Shown in pieces: positions 56,186 through 64,000 of a stretch of DNA of 64,000 bases (the stretch's first letter is position 1; the number at the start of each line of letters is the position of its first letter). The stretch is from Ampelocalamus luodianensis. Lineage: Eukaryota; Streptophyta; Magnoliopsida; Poales; Poaceae. Position numbers and translations under genes: made by a program. The stretch is from positions 32,018,751 through 32,082,750 of the forward strand of contig CM070622.1 in NCBI GenBank assembly GCA_036346255.1, read 5' to 3'. The notes below the pieces were generated by a model. It had not been told where the DNA came from, did no database searches, and was given only the letters and a program-made list of their open reading frames with translations.

Positions 56186-58553
56186 TGTAATACCTAAAAT
56201 AGGATTCGGAGAAAACCTAAAGATTTAAAGGAAACGAGTAATTAGAAATCGATCCGGAGAAGGACCTTGGAAAATAATTAAAAGGGTGGGAGAAGAAGGG
56301 TTTAACGCAAAACTAAGGCAACCTGGGCTCAGGCTTCGCCCATAAGGCCTTTTGGTGGCCGCCAAGGGAGGCACCCTTTCTCCCCAAACCCTAGCCCCTA
56401 CCCCTCCCCTCTCCCTTGCGCCTCCTCCCTAGGCAGCCGCCTCCTCCTTGTGCCCCTCCTGGTCAAGCACCTCCTCCCTATGTCTCCCCGCTGTCCGGCA
56501 GGCGCGACCTCCTCCCGCTAGTCGTCCAAGGAAGGAGACGAAGGATCGCGCGTGTGGTGGCCGCCAAGGAAGGAGAAGGAGGAGGAGGAGAGGAAAGGGT
56601 GGTGGTTCTTGGCGGCATCCTGGTCATCAGCGTTCGTCAAGGGTAACCCGGATTCCCCCGAGTAGATGCATCTTTTGATTGTTGTAGCAATGTCGGTATT
56701 TCTGTCTCCTCAGGACAGATCGCGTTAGACAGACGTTTTGATGTAGTTAAGTGCGGATTCAGTCTTGGGCTTCTCCTAGAGAGTTGTAGAGGACGTCAAT
56801 AGCTTTCGATGAAGTGCTAGATCATATTATTTGGACCCCTGTAGCAAAAGTTATGAATTTATTGGTGCGGCTGTTCTGCAACCCTGTCAGTTTCTGGACA
56901 GGTTTTAGTGATCTGACCTTTGCGATCAGTTAAAGGGAGAATTAGAGGATCTCAGTATAACGAAAGTTGTAGATAATTGTCGTAGATTTCAGGGAAGCAC
57001 AAGAACGCGAAATTTGGGTAAACGAGCTGAAAGTTATGTTAGTTTTAGTGCTCTGTCCAGAAAGGGTGACGTGAAATCGATGTTTTGTTAATTAATTTAA
57101 AAGTGATTTTAGATGGCCGAATCAGGAGGCTCACCAACTAGGTTTAGTTGGGAAATTTGATTACCTTTCAATGAAGTCCAAGAACACCTAATTTGGACCA
57201 CTGTACGGAAAGATATGAATTTTAGAACTTGACTGTTCACAGAGGGCATTTCAGTACCTAAGAAAGCGGGTCGAGATCGCGTTGCAATCTGTTACTTGAT
57301 GTGTTCGCTATATAATTCATGTTTTTCGTTGCTGGGGTCTTAGTTTGTATTCTTAATGTATTAGGTGGGGATTGGTACCGAGGCAGCACCGTCTTCACGT
57401 CCTCCATTCGCACGCCGTTAAGGCAAGTGCATTGTTTGTTACTTGGTTGTGATTGATTGGCCATGTTTGTATGTTTTCGATACATGATAGTGTAGCAAGA
57501 TTGCTGGCATGATGATTGTTTCAAGTATGGTGGTTGCTCCAAGTATGACTATGCTTTACGATGGTATGATGTTGTCGTCTTTTGGTAAATTGATGATGAG
57601 TAAAAGATAAGCAAGTGCAATGTGGTTTGATTGATTGGCTATATTGTGTGTTATTTGATATATGGTTGCATAGCAAGATGGTATAATTGATGAATGTTTA
57701 AGTTTGGTTATTGCTCAAATGATGCTTATGCTTTACTATGGTTCAATGTGGTAGTCTTTTGGTAAGATTGATGATGAATGAGAGTTGAGCATTTGCATAT
57801 TGAGAACATATTGAGGCTTGGTCACGCGGTGACCAAGTATGTTTCCCTTTGAGAACCCCGTCATGAATGTGACGGGCCCGAGATCCCCTCACTCGTGGAG
57901 TGTGGGCTTGAGGTCCCCGTTACTTGCGGAGTAACGGGCAATTGGTCCCTGTGCGTGCGCGCACAGGCATGGGTATGCGGCGGCGGTCGCATACTCTGCA
58001 TTACCGGTGTAATGCACACAGAAAGTTAAAGATAAAGGTTCCTTGAGCATTGCATTTGCATATGAGATGTTCTAATGTTGATCTCCTTTATATGTATGTT
58101 GATGTTATAGTTTCTTTATGTACTTGCTGAGTCTATGGACTCACTCTTGCTTTTATTGTTGTTTTAGGTACCCGAGCCAAGAATGACATGCATGGGGGGA
58201 AGTAGACTGCTAGTCACACACATACCACATGAACTAAATAAAGTTGAATGATCTTCAGAACGTGGTTGATTTTAGATTATTATGTTTTGTCTTATGCAAT
58301 GGATTAAATGTAATAATGATGAGTAGTGGAACTTCATACCTCTCTAGTTATGTTAGACACTTAACATGTCTTTGTTTATCTCTTGATGTCTCTAGATGAT
58401 AGTTTAGTTAATACATATATTATTCAGATGTTGGAACCTCCGTGTAATTAACTTTACAAGGGAGGTTAGCCGAGATTTACTAAAATTGCCTTGATTAGAA
58501 TTATTAGGGTTTGTTTAGTAGCATTCCAGGCTCATGTCGAGCTGGGTGTTACA
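56186..58553 (+). repeat. Tekay-like element, 3' LTR
   Basis: It begins TGTAATACC and ends GAGCTGGGTGTTACA, 2368 bp, and is followed by the target duplication CTTCA. It matches the 5' LTR nearly base for base outside the GC-rich start and the patch at 57940-58010. Confidence 0.95.
57817..58016 (+). repeat. Hairpin array in the 3' LTR (seven perfect stems)
   Basis: Consecutive perfect stems: 57817-57837 (CTTGGTCAC, 9 bp, loop GCG); 57857-57876 (CCCGTCA, 7 bp); 57890-57902 (CACTC, 5 bp); 57916-57938 (CCCGTTACT, 9 bp); 57948-57967 (CCTGTGCG, 8 bp, loop TGCG); 57973-57994 (GTATGCG, 7 bp); 57997-58016 (TGCATTAC, 8 bp, loop CGGT). Confidence 0.92.
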
Positions 58554-59216
58554 CTTCAGCCTGACAAGAGACCGGTCAAGCAAAAGTTGAGGCATTTTGC
58601 ACCTCATCGAAAGGACGCAATCCAGTCGGAGATCGACAAGCTCCTCAAGGCTGGGTTTATTCGTGAAGTCGACCACCCAGAGTGGCTCACTAATCCTGTA
58701 ATGGTTAGAAAAGCCAATGGAAAATGGCGAATGTGTATTGACTTTACAGATCTAAATAAAGCTTGTTTGAAGGATGACTTTCCCCTTCCACGTATTGATC
58801 AACATGTGGACTCCACTTCCGGGTGTAAGTTGTTAAGTTTTTTAGATGCGTACTCAGGGTACCACCAGATTAATATGAGTAAAGACGATGAAGAGAAAAC
58901 TTCTTTCATCACTCCATACGGCACTTACTGTTATGTAAAGATTCCATTTGGTCTCAAAAATGCTGGTGCAACTTTTCAAATGTTGATGCAAAAAACCTTT
59001 AATTCACATATAGGTCGAAATCTAGAAGCCTATGTTGATGATTTGGTCATAAAAAGCATCAACGCTGGTGATCACATTCCGAACCTACATGAGACTTTCA
59101 ACAACTTAAGATGCCATAACCTTAAGTTAAATCCAGAAAAGTGTGTGTTCGAAGTTTCTTCTCGTAAGCTTCTTGGATTATTAGTTTCGGTTAAAGGCAT
59201 CAAGCCAACCCGATGA
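58554..59216 (+). pseudogene. Element T: reverse transcriptase
   Basis: One frame stays open over about 220 codons. It has KLRHFAPHRKDAIQSEIDKL, AGFIREVDHPEWLTNPVMV, KWRMCIDFTDLNKACLKDD and FPLPRID, then FLDAYSGYHQINM (palm), PFGLKNAGATFQ and the catalytic YVDD at 59031-59042 inside EAYVDDLVIKS. All expected RT boxes are present, including the first Asp in LDAYSG. The frame ends at TGA 59214-59216 after GIKPTR. The first codons of the domain lie before the Tekay insertion, and the upstream ATG at 58491 belongs to the inserted LTR, so it is not a real start. Confidence 0.95.
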
Positions 59217-59789
59217 AGATCTCGGTCATCGACAGATCGCGCCTTCGACCACGAAGAAGGAAGTTCAAAACTAACGGTGTATGTGTCGCTAAGTCGTTTC
59301 ATAGCAAGGTTAGGAGAAAAAGGATTACCTTTCTTTAAACTTCTCTGGAAACATGGGAGTTCCGAGTGGACTAAAGAGGAAAACGATGCTTTTGAAGAAC
59401 TTAAAAAGTACCTTACGAGTGCTCCGATCTTAGTTTCTCCGAGATCGGGGGAGACATTGCTGATTTACGTAGCAGCAATGCCACAAACAGTCAGTGGTGT
59501 ACTGGTCGTAGAACGCGACAACATCCAACGACTGGTATATTACGTAAGCGAAATCTTACATGAACCAAAGGAACGGTATCTACAGGTACAAAAGTTGCTC
59601 TATGGTCTCGTTATGGCTTCAAGGAAACTAAGACATTACTTTCAGGCCCACAAAGTGGTCGTACCAATCGGATATCCCCTTGGTCAAGTCCTTGGAAACA
59701 GGGAGTCATCAGGACGAATAGCAAAATGGGCGGTTGAGCTTGGGGCGTTCGACCTCCATTTCACCTCACGAACAGCAATCAAGTCCTAG
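59217..59789 (+). pseudogene. Element T: first RNase H-type domain
   Basis: RFIARLGEKGLPFFKLLWKH is the connection segment, followed by FEELKKYLTSAPILVSPRSG, LLIYVAAMPQTVSGVLVVER and YYVSEILHEPKERYLQVQKL. These match the degenerate RNase H of Tat elements. The usual catalytic DAS position reads VAAM, so catalysis is lost, as is usual for this domain in the Tat lineage. The frame ends at 59789. Confidence 0.88.
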
Positions 59790-60434
59790 GCAATAGCAGA
59801 ATTCATTGTCGAATGGACAAACCCTTAACCCACCCAAGGGCCCGGGTACAAACGCCACGACGAGTGGACAATGTACTTTGACGGTTCCTTGATGCTCAAA
59901 GGCTCGGGGGCTGGAGTCGTCTTCATTTCCCCTACTGGCGAACACTTAAAATACGCCATCTAGTTAAACTTTCCTGCTACAAATAATGTGGTAGAATATG
60001 AAGGTTTGCTGGTAGAACTCCGAGTAGCTCATTCGCTTAGGATTCGTAGATTACTAGTGAAAGACGATTCTCAACTAGTAGCGAATCAAGTAGCGAAAGA
60101 GTATCAATGCTCTAGTATTAAGATGTCATCTTATCTGGCGGAAGTACGAAAAATCAAAAAGCACTTCTTTGATTTTCAGATCCAACACATTCCTAGAAAG
60201 GAAAACTTTCTGGCAGACCAGTTGGTGCGGATGGCCTCCACCAGGTCAACCATCCCGCCCGAAGTTTTTCTCGAGCAACTCGATTCACCCTCGGTGGTCG
60301 AGCCACCCGAGGACATAAATGTTCACAAGGAGATCGTACACCTTGATTCTGCGAACATGGATGCTTCACAGGTCGTTGATGGTTGGCGCCATCATGATCA
60401 AGATGACGTCGATCTACAATTATCTTCAGCATGA
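59790..60434 (+). pseudogene. Element T: second (archaeal-type) RNase H
   Basis: WTMYFDGS (Asp at 59880) starts the domain, with GSGAGVVFISPTGEHLKYAI, then a TAG stop (about 59961), NVVEYEGLLVELRVAHSLRI (Glu), VKDDSQLVANQV (Asp) and IPRKENFLADQLVRMAS. The D-E-D set of catalytic residues is retained in sequence but the frame is broken. A second RNase H of this kind is characteristic of Tat-lineage gypsy elements and supports the classification of T. Confidence 0.9.
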
Positions 60435-61636
60435 CGTAATTCCAGAAGATGATGTAGAAGCTGATCGCATAGCACGAAAAGCCAAATCATACACTCTTAT
60501 TGAACGTACCTTATATAAACGAGGATCTTACGGGGTGTTGATGAGATGCATATCTCAATCGGATGGCATTAAGTTGCTGACCGAAATTCATGGAGTCTGT
60601 GGAGCATATTATTCCTACAGAACACTAGTTGGTAAAGCCTTCAGGCAAGGATACTACTGGCCAACTGCCCTTCATGATGCAAAAGAGCTCGTAACGAAGT
60701 ACGTACAATGTTAGTTTTATAGTCAACAAGTACATCAGCCGGCACAAGCTTTGCAAACCATTCATCTTTCTTGGCCTTTTGCAACCTGAGGACTAAACAT
60801 TCTGGGACCTTTCCCAATAACACCTGGGGGCTTCGAATTCTTTTTCGTCATGATTGACATGTTTACAAAATGGATTGAAGCCGAGCCAATTGTTAAAACA
60901 ACAACTGAAGCCGCTAAAAGGTTTCTCACAAAAAACATGATCACACAATTTGGTGTACCTAGTCGTATAATCATAGATAATGGTACCTAACTCTCAAGCG
61001 GTAATTTCTAAGAATTTTGCGACGACTTAGGTATCAAGATACACTTCGCTTATGTAGCTCATCCACAGAGCAACGGAGCAGTTGAGTGAGCCAATAGTAT
61101 CATAATGCAGGGAATCGGACGACGAGTGTTCGACTAGTTAATCAAACGGACAGGTGCTTTGGTTCAAGAACTCCTTTCTGTGTTATGGGTTGTTCGTACC
61201 ATGACCAGTCGTGCGACCGGTGAAACACCATTCTTTTTTGTTTATGGGGCTGAGGCCATGCTTCCTCTAGAACTAAAAATTGGTTCTGCTCGAACTGATT
61301 GTTTTAACGAAAATGATCAGAATGAACGACAATTTGATGACATCAATTTCCTTAAAGAACAACAAAATCAAGCCTTAATACGATCAGCAATCTACCAACA
61401 AGCAATGCGAAGGTACTATAGTGGTAAGGTGCAACCTCGCAGCCTAGCTGTAGGTGATCTGGTTCTCACAAAAATTCAAAGCCAGGCAAATCGCAACAAA
61501 TTTTCTCCCAAGTGAGAAGGTCCATACACTGTGGTCGAAGTCACCGGACCAGGTTCGGTACGGTTAGCGATATCAGACAAGCAAATTTTGTCAAGTTCTT
61601 GGAACACTGATCAATTGCATAAGTTCTTTGTTTAAT
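60435..61636 (+). pseudogene. Element T: integrase
   Basis: The zinc-binding N-terminal part (60570-60760) has EIHGVCGAYYSYRTLVGKAF and GYYWPTALHDAKELVTKYVQ. Two of the four H-H-C-C ligands appear substituted by tyrosine. The core shows FFVMIDMFTKWIEAEP (first Asp), GVPSRIIIDNGT (second Asp) and HPQSNGAVE (Glu), so the DDE triad is present. Stops lie at about 60988, 61009, 61087 and 61135. The C-terminal part is open (61159-61515): TGETPFFFVYGAEAMLPLEL and RRYYSGKVQPRSLAVGDLVL. GPYTVVEVTGPGSVRLAI and WNTDQLHKFF follow, ending at TAA near 61636. Confidence 0.92.
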
Positions 61637-62627
61637 TATTTCTTTCATATACCTTTTCCATTTTTTCAATAAAGATGCATTACCTTTTCTTTCAATAAGT
61701 GTCATTTTTTATTTGTTTTCCTTTACTTGGTCAATTATCATTGTTGTTTGACTGGTTGGAGAAGACACTCATTCTCTTTGATATCATTTTCAAGGGTCTC
61801 TATTACTCATTGGCTTAGACTTGATCGTCCAATGCCAAACAGGTCCTAGTCATGATCATTGCTTCAATGATTCTCACGCGCGACCACACTCTTTTCTTAA
61901 AGAAACATACGAGTAAAATAAACATTACACAAACAACTTCATATAATTTTTTATATGCTTAAGAGTTTGAAGTTTTTTTTTTCAGTTCAACATTCTATTC
62001 TACTCTTGTTTGGCTACTGGTCGGGACACCGAGAGCCTCCTAGTCGAAGTCTCTCCTCTCTACACATGGTCCTACCCACTAGAAGGAGCTTCCTAGCGAC
62101 GGTCCTTCTCTTACGATCCTCGCTGCCAGTCGAACTTGAGCATGAGCACGTCTCGCGAAATGCTTTTCACATATCTTCAGTTCTTAGCAACCCTTACGAC
62201 CAGTCTTGGATGATACATATAAACAAGGACGCTTATAGTATTCTTTTTTGCATACGTTCTTGGATGCTTTCTTATAATCAGGGCAAGTCTTGTGACATCT
62301 TCCGACCATGTGTGGTATTTCACAGTATTTTGATTATGGAAAAGATCTCAGCTAGTCAAAACCATACACTGGTTCCGAGCAATTTGATTTCCTAGTGTTA
62401 ACTAGATCATTTTTACAACATAATTAGCACATGCTTTATACCATGGTCGTAGTTATTACTCGTTTTTCTTGGTCTACTGCTTCTTTAGTAACGTTCATCT
62501 ACTAATATAAGCAGTCGGGGGCTAAGGAATATACGAGTATTTAACGAATTTAAGAAGACAAAACAAGAACTTCATTTATATTAAAAGGTAAGTTTTATTT
62601 ACAAAGTTAAATATTGCATCCATCTAC
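61637..62627 (+). other. Element T: region between pol and antisense gene
   Basis: AT-rich and T-rich, with no domain. The frame at 61955-62395 (MLKSLKFFFSVQHSILLLFG) has no known similarity and a composition like its non-coding surroundings. The segment holds AATAAAGATGC near 61667, possibly a polyadenylation signal for pol RNA. The convergent antisense gene ends at its right border. Confidence 0.5.
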
Positions 62628-63940
62628 TTATTAGAACCGCTAGATTGGTCGCTGTGTGATGGAGATCCGACTTCCATTTCCTCCGCAACCTTGGTTCCGA
62701 CAGGCTTTACTTCCTCGAGCAACTTGGTCGCTTCATCATAAGAGTAGTCAAAGTCTTCTTCAACAGCTCCAAGATGAATAGAGGGGTCGGAAGCCTTCAG
62801 TTTCGCCAAGGCAACACTAACTCCATTTGCAATAGCTTCCTTCATTGTCCTGGCATGGTTCTCTCGAAAAGTTTTTATTACATTCGTGAGGTCCTCGAGT
62901 TGATGGTCGAGAAAATTGATCTTCTCTGCAGGGTCTCTCAAAATGGGAAATTACATTCCTGACCCCAGGTCAAAGAGCATCTTGTTCAGAGACTTGACTT
63001 TGTCTTCAAGACTCCGCTCAAGTTCAGCCCCTTGGCCACACTCAAACTCAAGATCTTTTTCTGCTCTTTTAAGTGCTTGAGTTTTCTCTGCACGAGTAGA
63101 TAAAAAGTTAACACACACATAAATTGGAGACATGGTATACTAGTCAAGTCTACGACCAGTTACCTTTGATTTCTTTCTCACAAGACTCAAAAACCGCTTT
63201 TTGCCTGGTCGTCACATATGTGATCGACTGATCCTTGGCTCGGCACTCTTCTTTGAGCTTTATTATCAAGGCTTCTTTAGCCACGACCTCGTCTTTAATT
63301 TTCTCCAAATCTATCACAAGTGATAAGGGAGAAATTAATTTGCAAAAGAGGGATAAGATAGTAAAGGGTAAGAAGAAAGTTAAGGAGAAAAGTTCTTACT
63401 TTTCAATTCGAGTGTTTCGCTCCATAAGCCTTATTCACTGGGTTAGTCCTCCAATCACATCATAATTTTCGACCAAATGCTAGAAAAATAGCACTCTTCT
63501 TCATAAGTTCTTCATAAGTGGTCGTAAATACTCACCCGAATTGCCACGTCATTATATTCGACAAAAATCATATTGGAGCCTATCTTAGCATGATGGTCTG
63601 GTATCTTTCCCCAGGCCTCATCAAGCTCCTTATCCTCGATAAATCGAGGGTGAAAAGGGAACTTGTTAGATTGAGAAGAATTACCAACAGGGGGTGGAAC
63701 CTGTTGAGAATCTTCGGGGATGTCTACCTCCATAAACGGAGTTAGAATCACTAGTGGATCCTGAGTAGACGCTGGCACTGATGCATGCTCGGGGGCTTCT
63801 TTAACCACTTCGTCCTCAACAACCTTTGTTTGAGGAGCATTCTAGTTGGGAACATCAACGTCCACTTCATTCCCAGGAACCTTTTCTTGAGGAATGTTCT
63901 GCTCGTAAATGACCGAATACCAAAAGATCTATACAAAAAG
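62628..63940 (-). pseudogene. Element T: antisense accessory gene with introns
   Basis: Read downward from about 63940: VKEAPEHASVPASTQDPLVI with PFHPRFIEDKELDEAWGKIP, then short exons. Candidate GT-AG introns are 63480-63535 (GTGAGT donor), 63311-63399 (GTAAGA donor) and 63088-63163 (GTAACT donor, TCGTGCAG acceptor). Between them are NYDVIGGLTQ, EKIKDEVVAKEALIIKLKEE and, after the last intron, EKTQALKRAEKDLEFECGQG and INFLDHQLEDLTNVIKTFRE. The protein is rich in heptad-like leucine/lysine/glutamate patterns (coiled coil). It has a stop near 62948, another near 63435 and at least one phase mismatch. It ends near PSHSDQSSGSNK at 62628. Antisense ORFs downstream of pol are known in Tat-lineage elements such as Grande; function is unknown. 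Confidence 0.6.
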
Positions 63941-64000
63941 AAAAGGGAATTCAGGTTTCAATATATCAAAAAATATGTCCAAGGTATGTATTCACATGAC

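Larger units (their letters stand above)
49662..58553 (+). mobile_element. Complete Tekay-like chromovirus retrotransposon with two LTRs, TSD CTTCA
   Basis: Two near-identical LTRs (49662-52045 and 56186-58553) flank a 4140-bp internal region with a tRNA-iMet primer site (52048). The target duplication CTTCA is at 49657-49661 and 58554-58558. The internal region retains only shreds of pol (RT YVVDD at about 53710, connection LKSFLGFLSN at about 53930, chromodomain-end EATWEFESRMREQYPELF at about 56032), so the element cannot make its own proteins. It interrupts element T at the start of RT. Confidence 0.95.
38159..64000 (+). mobile_element. Element T: Tat-lineage Ty3/gypsy retrotransposon, nested and open at the right edge
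   Basis: Gag (38249 to 43616), protease (43741 to 49217), reverse transcriptase (58554 to 59216), RNase H, a second archaeal-type RNase H (about 59860-60240), integrase (60430-61636) and an antisense gene (62628-63940) are in the Tat-lineage order. The 5' LTR is missing, because the leader abuts an LTR-A fragment. The 3' LTR would lie beyond the window. Three later insertions split it at 38554, 43943 and 49661, each with a perfect 5-bp duplication. The ORFs across each junction are in matching sense and homology, confirming one original element. Confidence 0.9.

Noticed and set aside
58491..58553. ATG start for the RT frame at 58491
   Set aside because: These bases belong to the 3' end of the inserted LTR; the RT frame merely reads through from it.
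61955..62395. 146-codon plus-strand frame after integrase
   Set aside because: Phenylalanine/leucine/serine-rich, in T-rich non-coding sequence, with no relation to known elements.

Overview
This window is repeat-rich intergenic DNA of a flowering plant, most likely a grass (Poaceae). The evidence is a BARE-1/Angela/WIS-type copia LTR (start TGTTGGAAATATGCCC), chromovirus (Tekay-like) and Tat-lineage Ty3/gypsy elements, and an En/Spm (CACTA) transposon of the TNP2 type. I see no convincing host gene, no rRNA or tRNA gene and no CRISPR. Nearly every base belongs to, or looks like, a transposable element, many inserted into one another. All coding regions are broken by stops or frameshifts.

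Labels used here: element M = minus-strand Tekay-like gypsy; element T = plus-strand Tat-lineage gypsy; T2 = minus-strand Tat-type remnant; LTR-A, LTR-B and LTR-C = three LTR families named only for this window.

Layout. 1-2637 is a minus-strand LTR cut by the window edge, preceded (2640-2945) by a pol tail. 2946-27358 is element M read on the minus strand: primer-binding site at 23125-23137, 5' LTR above it, gag, protease, reverse transcriptase and the start of RNase H; the rest of pol is deleted. M is interrupted by a solo LTR-B (4648 to about 9313), by an 11.36-kb CACTA element (9639-20994, TSD TCG) and, in its LTR, by a fragment of another gypsy (24335-25265). 27359-36650 is a mosaic: a truncated LTR-A, a complete copia LTR with an internal minisatellite, T2 gag pieces, tandem LTR-C copies and a reversed copia LTR fragment.

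36651-38158 is a plus-strand LTR-A fragment. It abuts element T, which runs from 38159 past the window end. T has gag, protease, reverse transcriptase, RNase H, a second RNase H, integrase and an intron-bearing antisense gene. Three insertions with perfect 5-bp target duplications split it: a solo LTR-A (38555-41803, AATGT), a 5.0-kb solo LTR-B (43944-48947, GGTAG) and a complete Tekay-like element with two about 2.4-kb LTRs (49662-58553, CTTCA).

The most unusual signals are: a run of consecutive perfect hairpins in the Tekay LTRs whose two copies differ in sequence but still fold; interior copies of the CACTA subterminal repeats placed just upstream of TATA boxes; a palindrome-containing block conserved among otherwise divergent LTRs; and the antisense multi-exon gene of element T.
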